Translations under genes and position numbers: made by a program
The notes under the pieces: generated by a model
What the model saw: only the letters and a program-made list of their open reading frames with translations
Database searches by the model: none
Told to the model about the DNA's origin: nothing
In this document: positions 25,740-36,470 of the stretch, one piece after another
Layout of the letters: each line of letters begins with the position of its first letter
Numbering within the stretch: the first letter of the stretch is position 1
Origin: Frondihabitans australicus
GTDB lineage: Bacteria; Actinomycetota; Actinomycetes; Actinomycetales; Microbacteriaceae
NCBI RefSeq assembly: GCF_003634555.1
Contig: NZ_RBKS01000001.1
Location: 372,001 to 436,000 of the forward strand
Reading direction: 5' to 3'
Length of the DNA: 64,000 nt

Positions 25740-25840
25740 CGCGTCCGACGACTCCTCCACAGGCCCGCTCCGAGCACGGGTTCTCCACCGATGCGCTGCG
25801 CGCGCAGGGCGCAGGATCCGACACCCGGCACGCTCGAGGC

Positions 25841-26545
25841 ATGTCCCGTCTCGACCTCGTCCTCCCGGCCCTCCGCGGCGCCCTCTCGCTCGTGTCCCCG
25901 TGCGACTGCGCGGGCTGCGGGCTCGGCGACCGGGAGCTCTGCGAGGACTGCGCTCGCCGCCTGTGCCCGCGAGTCGCCGAGGGCGCCCTGCCCGACGGCA
26001 CGCCCCTGCGCACGGCCCTGGTCTACGACGGTGTCGTGCGCGACGTCCTGATCGCCTACAAAGAGCAGGGGCGCCTGAGACTCGGGCGGCGGTTCGGCCC
26101 GGCGCTCGCCGCGGCGCTCGACGCGTGGCCCGGGGTGCCGCTGCTGCTCGTCCCGTCGTCTGCGGCGGGGCGCCGGCGCCGCGGCTACGAGCCCGTCGAG
26201 CTGATCGCCCGGGCCGCGGCGCGGCCCTTCTGCCGACCGGGCCTCCGCCTCCGTCGTGCGACCGGGGTGCAGAAGGGCCGCACGCGCGCAGAGCGCGCGC
26301 TCGCCCGACACGGCTCGATGCGCGCCTCCCGGCGCCTGTCCGGCATCACAGTCGTGGTGGTCGACGACGTCTCGACGACCGGCGCGACCCTCGCTGAGGC
26401 CGTGCGGGCGGCCCGTGCGGCCGGGGCGGAGGTGGTCGGGGCGTGCGCGGTGGCGGCCGTGCCTCTGGCCGTGCGGCGATCCGCTGCTCCTGCGACCGCC
26501 GCCTTGGCATCGTCCCTGAATGTCGACGGGCAATCCGGCGAATGA
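25841..26545 (+). CDS. comF: ComF-family phosphoribosyltransferase-like protein
   Basis: A 234-residue protein. The N-terminal zinc-ribbon has paired Cys (Cys-Asp-Cys-Ala-Gly-Cys at about 22-27 and Cys-Glu-Asp-Cys at about 35-38). The C-terminal PRTase domain carries the PRPP loop Val-Val-Asp-Asp-Val-Ser-Thr-Thr-Gly-Ala-Thr near 171-181. In Firmicutes and some other bacteria ComF supports uptake of transforming DNA. Here it sits between lpqB and hpf, the usual actinobacterial place, so competence cannot be assumed. Confidence 0.9.
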   Translation: MSRLDLVLPALRGALSLVSPCDCAGCGLGDRELCEDCARRLCPRVAEGALPDGTPLRTALVYDGVVRDVLIAYKEQGRLRLGRRFGPALAAALDAWPGVPLLLVPSSAAGRRRRGYEPVELIARAAARPFCRPGLRLRRATGVQKGRTRAERALARHGSMRASRRLSGITVVVVDDVSTTGATLAEAVRAARAAGAEVVGACAVAAVPLAVRRSAAPATAALASSLNVDGQSGE

Positions 26546-26656
26546 GCGAACAGCACGTGACACGCAAGCGTCCACCTCGTTACGGTGGGCCTACGAGGCG
26601 TGAAAGCACTACCGCCTACACGAACGGCGGCACGCTGGAGTGGCTGGGAGAACGTC

Positions 26657-27355
26657 ATGGACATTTCCGTAACGGGTCGAAACGTGGGGATCACCGATCG
26701 GTTCCGCGAGTACGCCACCGAGAAAGCCGAGAAGATCGCCGCCCTCGCGCCGCGCTCCCTCGCGTTCGAGATCAAGGTCACGCGCCACAACGAGAAGTCG
26801 TCCGGGCAGTCCGGCGACGACCGCGTCGAGCTGACCCTGATCGGGCCCGGGCCGCTGGTGCGCGCCGAGTCCAGCGGAGCCGACAAGTACGTCGCCTTCG
26901 ATCTCGCCATCGCCCGCCTCGTCGAGCGCGTGCGTCGGGCGAAGGACCGCACGAAGGTCCACCGCGGTCAGCACCGCCCGACGTCGCTGCACGAGGCCAG
27001 CGCCGCCGACTTCACCGGCACCGGCATCACCCCCGCCAGCGCCGAGACCCTCGAGAAGGTCCGGACGGGCGCCATCAGCACCTCCGCCGACGACGAGACG
27101 GAGCTCGAAGACGTCTACTGCCCCGTCGTTATCCGCACCAAGGTCTTCGCCTCGACGCCGATGACCGTCGACGACGCCCTCTACTACATGGAGCTCGTCG
27201 GGCACGACTTCTACCTCTTCACCGACTCCGTCACCGGGCGCCCGAGCGTGGTCTACCGCCGCAAGGGCTGGGACTACGGGGTGATCGGCCTCGACGACTC
27301 CGCCGAGGGGTCGCAGGAGGCCGAGCTCCAGGCGAGGGCGGGTCTGGTGTCGTAG
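26657..27355 (+). CDS. hpf: Ribosome hibernation-promoting factor, long form
   Basis: A 232-residue long HPF. The N-terminal S30AE domain (1-100) binds the decoding centre. A linker rich in Thr/Ser/Glu follows, and the C-terminal ribosome-dimerising domain (about 170-225, Tyr-Tyr-Met-Glu-Leu-Val-Gly-His-Asp-Phe-Tyr) mediates 100S formation. The ATG at 26657 has a GGGAG ribosome-binding site six bases upstream. A very strong hairpin follows the gene. Confidence 0.95.
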   Translation: MDISVTGRNVGITDRFREYATEKAEKIAALAPRSLAFEIKVTRHNEKSSGQSGDDRVELTLIGPGPLVRAESSGADKYVAFDLAIARLVERVRRAKDRTKVHRGQHRPTSLHEASAADFTGTGITPASAETLEKVRTGAISTSADDETELEDVYCPVVIRTKVFASTPMTVDDALYYMELVGHDFYLFTDSVTGRPSVVYRRKGWDYGVIGLDDSAEGSQEAELQARAGLVS

Positions 27356-27394
27356 GCACCCTCGCCGTTCGGGTGCGGGATCCTGCGCCCTGAT

Positions 27395-27443
27395 CGCGCC
27401 CCTGTGAACCGTCTGCCTCGGCAGGTCCGTTCACAGGGGCGCG
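27395..27443 (+). terminator. Strong stem-loop after hpf
   Basis: A perfect 15-bp stem (27395-27409 with 27429-27443) whose loop contains a second five-bp stem (27413-27417 with 27420-27424). It ends hpf transcription and isolates secA. Confidence 0.8.
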
Positions 27444-27457
27444 CTCACTAGTCTTGG

Positions 27458-27463
27458 TAAGAT
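27458..27463 (+). promoter_or_regulatory. secA promoter -10 box
   Basis: TAAGAT preceded by TGG forms an extended -10 element. It is 47 bases before the secA GTG, which has its own GGGAG ribosome-binding site. Confidence 0.5.
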
Positions 27464-27510
27464 CACGGGCTGGTAACAGCACCACTGCACCGCTTAGTTT
27501 GGGAGTTTCC

Positions 27511-30384
<2,874 letters not shown>

Positions 30385-30403
30385 CGCGTGGTTCGATCAC
30401 GAG

Positions 30404-30428
30404 GGCCCCGGCTGCGTGCCGGGGCCTT
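30404..30428 (+). terminator. secA terminator
   Basis: A perfect nine-bp stem (30404-30412 with 30418-30426), five-base loop, followed by TTCGTG. Twenty bases after the secA stop. Confidence 0.75.
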
Positions 30429-30494
30429 CGTGCGTCACGAGGCCGGGCCGCATGGCACGGCCGGCGCGCGGGGCCGGGGCGCGGCGCGCTCGTG

Positions 30495-31079
30495 TCACAG
30501 CACGTGGATCGCCGTGGCCCGCCACCGCGTGCCCATGGTCTCGAGGCGCACGGCCACCGCCCGGCTCCGTGCCCGGCCGTGCATCACGACGACGGCCTCG
30601 ACCACGTCGTCGCTCGGCCGCGTGAGTCGGACGGCACCCACCGAGAAGCGGGGTCGCTCGGCGGAGGTGCCGCGGGCGCTGCGAGCTCGCGTCGCCAGCA
30701 CGACCCGCTTGAGCAGGTGCCGGTAGACCTCGTCGTTGACCCAGCGGGCGATCTGCTCGATCTCGCGCGCGCCGGCCAGGATCTCGACCACGCACCGCGC
30801 CAGGTTGGTCACGAGCGGTCGCGGGTCGGGCAGGTCGGTCGATTCGGCGTCGGTCGCAGGATCGGCCGGCCCGTCGTCGACACGCGTTCGGCGCCCCCGA
30901 GCCGGCGCCGCACCCCCGTCGATGCCGCGCAGCGCTCGCCCTGCGCTCGCCCCGACGCCGACCGTGCCTGATGACCGCCTGGAGGTCGATTGCGGGGGAG
31001 GCGCGGACTCGACGGCGGCGCTGCAGGCACCGCCCGGGGTGGCCTGCAGGATCGACTCGGCGTGTGACGACGTGGTCAT
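30495..31079 (-). CDS. Rv3235-family protein
   Basis: A 194-residue protein. The first 90 residues are Ser/Pro/Arg-rich and probably disordered. The conserved part (about 95-194) contains an Asn-Leu-Ala-Arg-Cys-Val-Val-Glu-Ile-Leu-Ala-Gly segment and ends in Thr-Arg-Trp-Arg-Ala-Thr-Ala-Ile-His-Val-Leu, the pattern of the Rv3235/DUF6459 proteins encoded beside secA in actinobacteria. The ATG at 31079 is the best start because upstream sequence is low complexity. The function is unknown. Confidence 0.8.
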   Translation of the reverse strand: MTTSSHAESILQATPGGACSAAVESAPPPQSTSRRSSGTVGVGASAGRALRGIDGGAAPARGRRTRVDDGPADPATDAESTDLPDPRPLVTNLARCVVEILAGAREIEQIARWVNDEVYRHLLKRVVLATRARSARGTSAERPRFSVGAVRLTRPSDDVVEAVVVMHGRARSRAVAVRLETMGTRWRATAIHVL

Positions 31080-31193
31080 GCGAACTGCTCTCGCTCGAAG
31101 GACTGAGCGCCCCGCGGTGGCGGGCGTAGCATCAACATATGACATTCGTGTCGAGCGACACGCCACAGAGCCTCTTCCTGTGGACAACTCGTT

Positions 31194-31541
31194 CTACGCG
31201 GGCGACGCGGGTGAGGCTGGCGAGCCCGGCGACTCGGGCCTCGCAGACCTCGGCGCCCCACGGCGCCTGCCGTCGAGGTCGGCGATGCTCGCGTGGTCGA
31301 ACCCGCGGAAGAGGGCGGCTCGCCGCGCCTCCTCGTACTTCGCCTCGAGGAATCGGTCGAGCACCGTCCGTTCGACGCGCCACTCGTCGCGCCGCCCGAT
31401 CCTGATGCCCAGAAGCTCTCCCGACTCGAGCAGGGCCTCGACGTCGGCGATCTCGAGGCTCAGCATCTCGGCGACGACCGCCGACGTGACGAACTGCCGC
31501 GAGGCGTCTCGCTGCGACCCGTCGCGCGCACCCTGATCCAT
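31194..31541 (-). CDS. Small excisionase-type helix-turn-helix protein
   Basis: A 115-residue protein with a MerR/excisionase-like HTH in residues 15-75 (Val-Thr-Ser-Ala-Val-Val-Ala-Glu-Met-Leu, then Gly-Ile-Arg-Ile-Gly-Arg-Arg-Asp-Glu-Trp-Arg-Val). The Ser/Pro/Ala C-terminus looks unstructured. It is conserved between secA and pdtaS in this family and is not linked to a mobile element here. The start at 31541 is supported by a good leaderless promoter. Probable DNA-binding protein; targets unknown. Confidence 0.75.
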   Translation of the reverse strand: MDQGARDGSQRDASRQFVTSAVVAEMLSLEIADVEALLESGELLGIRIGRRDEWRVERTVLDRFLEAKYEEARRAALFRGFDHASIADLDGRRRGAPRSARPESPGSPASPASPA

Positions 31542-31547
31542 ATGTCG

Positions 31548-31553
31548 ATTATC
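31548..31553 (-). promoter_or_regulatory. -10 box of leaderless HTH gene
   Basis: GATAAT on the minus strand with six bases to the ATG at 31541. Divergent from pdtaS, whose own -10 is 60 bases away. Confidence 0.55.
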
Positions 31554-31612
31554 GGGCAGGGCGCAGGAGCCGGCCTGACCTTCCCCGGTGCGAAGCCCGG
31601 CGCCTCGGCGGT

Positions 31613-31618
31613 TAGGCT
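31613..31618 (+). promoter_or_regulatory. -10 box of leaderless pdtaS
   Basis: TAGGCT with seven bases to the GTG at 31626. This fixes the start and excludes the longer upstream reading frame. Confidence 0.55.
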
Positions 31619-31625
31619 GAATCCC

Positions 31626-33122
31626 GTGTCGACGCTCAGTGATCTCGTTCTCGCCCAGGGCCGCTCCAGTGAGGCCGATGTCGAGTGGCTGCACCTGCTC
31701 GTCGGCGACTGGCAGCTGCTGGCCGACCTAGCATTCGCCGACATGGTGCTCTGGGTGCCCACGCAGGAGGGGTCGTTCGTCGCGGTCGCGCACGCGCGCC
31801 CGTCGAGCTCGGCGACGCTGTTCTACCGCGACTTCGTCGGGCAGGAGGTCAGGCCCGAGTGGCAGGCCCAGATCACGCAGGCGTTCGAGACCAGCCAGAT
31901 CGTCGACTCAGCCGCCCCCGACTGGTACGAGGAGACCCCGACGCGCGTCCGCGCCGTGCCCGTCGTGCGTCGCCTGGGCGCCAGCCGCCCCGACGTCACC
32001 GACACCCCGATCGCCGTCATCACGCGCCACACGAACCTCTCCGAGGCCCGCACTCCGAGCCGTCAGGAGCTGACGTTCAACCAGTGCGCGAACGACCTGT
32101 TCGCGATGATCGCGTCGGGGGACTTCCCCGACCTCGGCGCCCCGACGGGCCCTCGCCGTGGGGCGCCGCGAGCCAGCGATGGGCTCCTGCGCCTCGATGT
32201 CGACGGCGTGGTCGTCTTCGCCAGCCCCAACGGGCTCTCGGCGTTCAACCGCATGGGCTTCCTCGGCGAGCTGGAGGGCGAGAGCCTGGCCGAGGTCACG
32301 ACGGCGCTCCTCGCCGGCAAGCTCGTCATCGACGAGTCGCTGCCCCTCGTCGTCACCGGCCGTGCGCCCTGGCGCACCGACATCGAGGCCAAGGGCGTCA
32401 CCGTGTCGCTGCGTGCGATCCCGCTGCGCGACCGAGGCGAGCGCGTCGGCGCGATCGTGCTCTGCCGCGACGTCACCGAGATGCGGCACCAGGAGCGCGA
32501 ACTCATCACCAAAGACGCGACGATCCGCGAGATCCACCACCGCGTCAAGAACAACCTGCAGACCGTGGCGTCGCTGCTGCGCATCCAGGCGCGCCGCACG
32601 CAGACCGACGTCGCCCGCGACGCCCTCAACCAGGCGCAGCGTCGCGTCGCGTCGATCGCTGTCGTCCACGACACGCTGTCGGAGGGACTCAGCCAGAACG
32701 TCGACTTCGACACCGTCTTCGACCGCGTGCTCATGCTCATCGCCGAGGTCGCGTCGAGCCATAACACGACGGTGCGGCCGCAGCGCACCGGCACCTTCGG
32801 CGAGCTGCCGAGCGAGTACGCGACGCCGCTCGCGCTCGCCCTCACCGAGCTCGTCACGAACGCCGTCGAGCACGGCCTCGAGGGTCGCGACGGTGACGTC
32901 GAGATCAGCGCCCAGCGCACCGACGACGAGCTCACGGTCAAGGTGCGCGACAACGGGGTCGGCCTGCCCGAGGGCAAGGTCGGCTCGGGGCTCGGCACGC
33001 AGATCGTGCGCACGCTCATCCAGGGCGAGCTGAGCGGCACCATCGACTGGCACACGCTCGTCGGCTCGGGCACCGAGGTGACCATCGACGTGCCGCTGCG
33101 CTGGATGAAAGAGCCCGTCTAG
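31626..33122 (+). CDS. pdtaS: Soluble sensor histidine kinase PdtaS
   Basis: A 498-residue cytoplasmic kinase: an N-terminal GAF domain (about 1-145), a PAS domain (about 180-285) and a HisKA_2/HATPase module. The phospho-acceptor segment Arg-Glu-Ile-His-His-Arg-Val-Lys-Asn-Asn-Leu-Gln starts near residue 302. The ATPase domain ends with Gly-Ser-Gly-Leu-Gly-Thr-Gln-Ile-Val. In mycobacteria PdtaS phosphorylates the RNA-binding antiterminator PdtaR; no pdtaR gene lies nearby. The whiB1 neighbour matches the mycobacterial order. Confidence 0.93.
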   Translation: MSTLSDLVLAQGRSSEADVEWLHLLVGDWQLLADLAFADMVLWVPTQEGSFVAVAHARPSSSATLFYRDFVGQEVRPEWQAQITQAFETSQIVDSAAPDWYEETPTRVRAVPVVRRLGASRPDVTDTPIAVITRHTNLSEARTPSRQELTFNQCANDLFAMIASGDFPDLGAPTGPRRGAPRASDGLLRLDVDGVVVFASPNGLSAFNRMGFLGELEGESLAEVTTALLAGKLVIDESLPLVVTGRAPWRTDIEAKGVTVSLRAIPLRDRGERVGAIVLCRDVTEMRHQERELITKDATIREIHHRVKNNLQTVASLLRIQARRTQTDVARDALNQAQRRVASIAVVHDTLSEGLSQNVDFDTVFDRVLMLIAEVASSHNTTVRPQRTGTFGELPSEYATPLALALTELVTNAVEHGLEGRDGDVEISAQRTDDELTVKVRDNGVGLPEGKVGSGLGTQIVRTLIQGELSGTIDWHTLVGSGTEVTIDVPLRWMKEPV

Positions 33123-33203
33123 CGCTCGGCCGAGCGGGCTTCGGCTGCTCCTGCGACCCGTGGCTTCAGGCGGGCAGGAGCACGCGGCACGACCACGCAC
33201 GAA

Positions 33204-33242
33204 GGGCGCGTCGCCCGCCGATGTGCGGCTGGCGACGCGCCC
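33204..33242. terminator. Bidirectional stem-loop between pdtaS and whiB1
   Basis: A perfect 12-bp stem (33204-33215 with 33231-33242) between two convergent stops. No T-tract is seen. Confidence 0.6.
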
Positions 33243-33305
33243 CCCGGCGCTGCGTTCTCGCGAACGCTGTGATCGTGTGAAGTTGTTCTGGCGCGGTACC
33301 GGCCG

Positions 33306-33344
33306 CTGGCGCTGTGGCTAGCTGGCGCTCTGGCTAGCTGGCGC
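33306..33344. repeat. 16-bp tandem duplication across the whiB1 stop
   Basis: Two copies of a 16-base unit (33306-33321 and 33322-33337, one mismatch) plus seven bases of a third (33338-33344). It duplicates the last codons and stop of whiB1, so a second in-frame stop follows the first. Confidence 0.85.
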
Positions 33345-33582
33345 GGCGGGCGCGAGCGGCGCGGCGCTTGAGGGCGCGGCGCTCGTCTTCGCTGAGGCCG
33401 CCCCACACGCCCGAGTCCTGGGAGGTCTCGAGGGCGTACTGGAGGCAGGTCTCGGTGACGGAGCAGCGGCCGCACACCGCCTTCGCCTTGTCGATCTGGT
33501 CGACGGCGGGGCCCGTGTTCCCGACGGGGAAGAAGAGCTCTGGGTCCGCGGTCAGGCAGGCGGCCTTGTCACGCCAATCCAT
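33334..33582 (-). CDS. whiB1: WhiB1-type iron-sulfur regulator
   Basis: An 82-residue WhiB protein whose Cys ligands at 9, 37, 40 and 46 and Gly-Val-Trp-Gly-Gly turn at 58-62 match mycobacterial WhiB1 in position. WhiB1 binds the principal sigma factor and responds to nitric oxide; it is essential in mycobacteria. The ATG has an AGGAG ribosome-binding site. Its position next to convergent pdtaS supports orthology. The tail is basic (Lys-Arg-Arg-Ala-Ala-Arg-Ala-Arg-Arg). Confidence 0.93.
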   Translation of the reverse strand: MDWRDKAACLTADPELFFPVGNTGPAVDQIDKAKAVCGRCSVTETCLQYALETSQDSGVWGGLSEDERRALKRRAARARRAS

Positions 33583-33773
33583 CTATGGGTACTCCTTTTT
33601 CGTGCGTCGAACGCGCGGCATCTGGCGGAGGGCACAGAAAATCACCGGGACGTTCTTGAGGGGGAAAGTAAAGAATGTGGGAGGCACGCACGGCAATGTG
33701 CGCGTCACTTCGACCTCGAATATGCTCGCATACTGGTGTGACCAAATCAAGGGGTTAACGGGAGGCGCACAGC

Positions 33774-34211
33774 GTGACAGAACCGGGAGCGGAAGCGACG
33801 ACGGGCGACGACGGGCGACAGGTGTCGCGTCGCCGACCGCCGCAGTACTGGCTCCTGATTGTGCTGATCACCGCGGAGTTTCTCGCGGTCGCCGGCGTCA
33901 CGATCGGACTCGTGGTCGAGCTGTTCGCCACGAGGCCGACGTCGTACGCCGCCGGCATCGCCGTGATCGTCATGGCCATCGTCGCCGCGGTCTGGCTGGC
34001 CTTCATCGTCGCCGGGGCGCTGCGCGGCCGGGCGTGGATCCGCGGCGCATCGTTCGTCTGGCAGGTGCTGCAGTTCGCCATCGGCATCGGCTGCTTCCAG
34101 GGCCTCACGGCGACGCCGGTCGTCGGCTGGCTGCTCGTCGTGCCGGCCGTCGTCGTGGCCGTGCTGCTGATGCTGCCGTCCGTCCGGGCGGTGACCGGCG
34201 CCCGCGGCTGA
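33774..34211 (+). CDS. Small four-span membrane protein
   Basis: A 145-residue protein: a polar N-terminus of about 25 residues, then four hydrophobic segments (about 27-48, 58-80, 88-110 and 115-137). No motif is recognisable. A GGAGG ribosome-binding site lies eight bases before the GTG start. It is divergent from whiB1 over an AT-richer intergenic region of 190 bases. The function is unknown. Confidence 0.75.
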   Translation: MTEPGAEATTGDDGRQVSRRRPPQYWLLIVLITAEFLAVAGVTIGLVVELFATRPTSYAAGIAVIVMAIVAAVWLAFIVAGALRGRAWIRGASFVWQVLQFAIGIGCFQGLTATPVVGWLLVVPAVVVAVLLMLPSVRAVTGARG

Positions 34212-34529
34212 CGCTCGCCCGTCGCCCCGCGCGCCTCGCACTTTCGTCGCCCCGCTCGCCTCGCACGTTCGCGTCGCCTGGCGCGCCTCGCCCTTTCACT
34301 TCGGGAGGAACTTCGTTCGCGGCAGGAGGAAGTCCGGCGCTTTCCAGCCGTGCCGGAGGAAAATCGTGCCCCTTTCGCCGACCCGGGAGGAACGCCGAGG
34401 TGTTCTTCCTCCCCACCGGCGAGCCGCCGAGGGGCGTCGGCACCACGGGAGGAGAACGCGTGCGAGAACACGCGTGCGGGAGGAAGTCTCGCCGATCCTG
34501 CGCCCTCCCTGCCGCAGCATCGGACGAAA
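34212..34529. repeat. Gene-free stretch with degenerate repeats and GGAGGA motifs
   Basis: I see no gene here. About 34229-34300 holds three imperfect 25-27-bp tandem units built on CGCCTCGCAC-TTTCG. From 34304 to 34545 the hexamer GGAGGA occurs seven times (34304, 34325, 34355, 34386, 34448, 34479, 34540), with five of six gaps close to 31 or 62 bases. The last copy lies within the bcp terminator stem. Confidence 0.7.
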
Positions 34530-34568
34530 CGAAGGCTCGGGAGGACACGAGTTCCTCCCGAGCCTTCG
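34530..34568 (-). terminator. bcp terminator
   Basis: A perfect 16-bp stem (34530-34545 with 34553-34568) and seven-base loop, followed on the minus strand by TTTCGTCC. Twelve bases beyond the bcp stop. Confidence 0.8.
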
Positions 34569-34580
34569 CCGCGTCGTCGC

Positions 34581-35054
34581 CTACGCGTCGAGGCCGAGCT
34601 TCTTCCGCAGCGACCTCACGTGCCCCGTGGCCTTCACGTTGTAGAGCGGCAGCTCGACGCGCCCCTCCTCGTCGACGACGATCGTCGACCGGATCACGCC
34701 CGTGACCGTCTTGCCGTACAGCGACTTCTCGCCGTACGCCGCGTACTCCTGGTGCACCGTCAGATCGAGGTCGCTCAGCAGCGGGAAGTTGAGCCCCTGT
34801 TCGTCGCGGAACTTCGCCAGATCGGCCGTCGTGTCTTTCGACACCCCGAGCACCTGGTAGCCCGCCGACTTCAGCGAGTTGATGTTGTCGCGGAAGTCGC
34901 AGGCCTCCGTCGTGCACCCCGGAGTACCCGCCGCCGGGTAGAAGTACACGATGACCTTCTCGCCCCGGAAGTCGTGCAGCGACACCGTCTTGCCGGTCTC
35001 GTCGGGCAGGGTGAAGTCGGGCGCCGCGGCACCCTTCTCGAGGCGGTCGGCCAT
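34581..35054 (-). CDS. bcp: Thioredoxin-dependent thiol peroxidase (Bcp/PrxQ)
   Basis: A 157-residue peroxiredoxin that reduces hydrogen and organic peroxides with thioredoxin. The peroxidatic Cys lies in Pro-Gly-Cys-Thr-Thr-Glu near 47 and the resolving Cys five residues later (Ala-Cys-Asp), the PrxQ pattern. The length is typical. An AGGAGA ribosome-binding site precedes the ATG. The gene ends in a strong terminator. Confidence 0.95.
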   Translation of the reverse strand: MADRLEKGAAAPDFTLPDETGKTVSLHDFRGEKVIVYFYPAAGTPGCTTEACDFRDNINSLKSAGYQVLGVSKDTTADLAKFRDEQGLNFPLLSDLDLTVHQEYAAYGEKSLYGKTVTGVIRSTIVVDEEGRVELPLYNVKATGHVRSLRKKLGLDA

Positions 35055-35112
35055 GGTTCTCCTTCAGGATGCACGCCCTTGCCAGGTGGTCCGGCGGGCT
35101 CGAATCTCATGC

Positions 35113-35118
35113 TAATGT
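35113..35118 (+). promoter_or_regulatory. Predicted tRNA-Lys promoter -10 box
   Basis: TAATGT lies about 40 bases before the tRNA gene and fits the -10 pattern. Confidence 0.4.
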
Positions 35119-35157
35119 TGTTCCTCGGTTGCCCGCCCCTCAGGGGAAGGCCACTAC

Positions 35158-35230
35158 GCACCTCTAGCTCAATCGGCAGAGCAACTGACTCTTAATCAGT
35201 GGGTTCTGGGTTCAAGTCCCAGGGGGTGCA
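35158..35230 (+). tRNA. tRNA-Lys (anticodon CUU)
   Basis: A 73-base cloverleaf: acceptor GCACCTC pairs with GGGGTGC, the anticodon loop reads ACTCTTAAT with CTT at its centre, and the T-arm is CTGGG-TTCAAGT-CCCAG. The discriminator is A and CCA is not encoded. It marks the border between the conserved core to the left and accessory genes to the right. Confidence 0.95.
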
Positions 35231-35660
35231 CGGAATCCTGGATCCCTCGTGGTTGAAGCTTCGCTTTTTCCCCGGGGGATTCCTTCGTGTTGGTCTGGTC
35301 CGCTCCGCGGACGTGCGGCGAGAGTGTCTCGGGGGAGTGCTGCTCCCGCCGCGGAGGGCGGCATCGCTTCGCTCGCCTTGTGCGGGGGCGTCGCAACTTC
35401 GCTTCGCTCGTTGCGCGAGGGGCGGGGACGACGGCCAGCGCAGATGGGGCCGGGCTCAATTCGATACGAAGAGCCCGGACCCCGCCGACAGGGGGATGTC
35501 GGCCGCCACAGCGTAAGCCTCCCCGATGGGTGCACCAAGGGAATGCGCTTACCGACAGCGCCTGCTCGGTGAATACTGGTTGTCTGGGGTCGTCGGCTCG
35601 TGCTCGACCCTGACAGGACCTGCTCTCGCGGGTCGGGCGTGCCACGGGTGAGGTTCTGGA
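35231..35660. other. Gene-free stretch after tRNA-Lys
   Basis: I see no convincing gene in these 430 bases; the open frames are short and show no family features. The sequence has clustered CTTCGCTTCGCTCG-like runs near 35370-35420. An imperfect stem-loop with CCGGGCTC (35450-35457) and GAGCCCGG (35471-35478) may end the tRNA transcript or another one. I found no integrase gene and no second copy of the tRNA 3' end. Confidence 0.6.
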
Positions 35661-35993
35661 ATGGGTCGGCTGGTGTACGGCGGGGAGCAGATCGAGTTCG
35701 ACGACCGAACCCTCCTGCATCTGCAACTCCTCGTCGCATCGAAGCTGCAACGGCACGAGTGCTTCTTCCTGAACTGGCGCGTGGCGGCTCAGCTTGGTGG
35801 CGGACGCGCCAGCATCTGGCTCGCGGCCGGCGTTCCCGTCGCCTTCCACTTCGACTCGGCGAACCCCGGCCCGGTCAACACCCGGTGGCTGTCCGACATG
35901 ACGAAAAGCCCCAGCTCCGACGCGGGGCCATTCGTCGTCGTCGAGCCCGAGCCAGCCCCGACCGACTCTCCCACTGAAGGGACGGACGGCTAG
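35661..35993 (+). CDS. DUF7882-type small protein
   Basis: A 110-residue protein beginning Met-Gly-Arg-Leu-Val-Tyr-Gly followed by Ile-Glu-Phe-Asp-Asp-Arg-Thr-Leu-Leu-His-Leu. This is the signature of a small family found in many copies in Microbacteriaceae and often mislabelled as an ATP-dependent DNA ligase. A conserved Phe-Phe-Leu-Asn-Trp segment is near residue 35. The C-terminus is acidic and Pro-rich. The function is unknown. Its stop overlaps the convergent neighbour by four bases. Confidence 0.85.
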   Translation: MGRLVYGGEQIEFDDRTLLHLQLLVASKLQRHECFFLNWRVAAQLGGGRASIWLAAGVPVAFHFDSANPGPVNTRWLSDMTKSPSSDAGPFVVVEPEPAPTDSPTEGTDG

Positions 35994-36436
35994 TCGTCGC
36001 TCGGCCGGGCTTCGTGGTGGGGGCGGCCGTGCGTGCGCCGCTCCTCCTTCATCTCCGCCTCGAACAGGTGGCGGCGGCCGCCGACCAGGTCGTCGCGAGC
36101 CGTCTGCTCGAAGTCCCTGACCGTGGCGTAATAGCCGTCGTCGTAATCCTCGACGACCTGGAAGGTCCATCGGCCGTGAATCACGTTGCGGCCGATCACG
36201 TCGGTGCGGAGGTGTTCCGCCAGCTCCTGCTGCCCTGCCGCATCCAGGAGGTCCGCGGCCTCGCCGAGCGCGAGATCGGCGCGGCCCGTCAAGCGGTGGA
36301 ATCCGTACAGAAAACCCCTGGCCTGCTCGACGACCTCGAGGGCCTCGGAGAGCTTGCCGAGAGCCTCGACGGTCTCGTCGGTGACGCCCGCGGGGCGAGT
36401 GTGTGCCTCATCCGGGCGGTCGTCCGACGATGACAA
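35990..36436 (-). CDS. Conserved hypothetical helical protein
   Basis: A 148-residue acidic, largely helical protein with no membrane segment. A conserved-looking core reads Gly-Phe-Leu-Tyr-Gly-Phe-His-Arg-Leu-Thr-Gly and later Ile-His-Gly-Arg-Trp-Thr-Phe-Gln-Val-Val-Glu-Asp-Tyr-Asp-Asp. The tail is His/Arg/Glu-rich. I recognise the general type as an actinobacterial hypothetical, without a known function. Confidence 0.7.
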   Translation of the reverse strand: MSSSDDRPDEAHTRPAGVTDETVEALGKLSEALEVVEQARGFLYGFHRLTGRADLALGEAADLLDAAGQQELAEHLRTDVIGRNVIHGRWTFQVVEDYDDGYYATVRDFEQTARDDLVGGRRHLFEAEMKEERRTHGRPHHEARPSDD

Positions 36437-36470
36437 GCCGTCTGCCCCTACGACCGGCGGACGCCGAGGG

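Noticed and set aside
25841-26545. ComF as evidence of natural competence that would explain the repeated octamer as an uptake signal
   Set aside because: ComF is kept in most actinobacteria at this locus without known competence, and no ComEA/ComEC gene is in the window.
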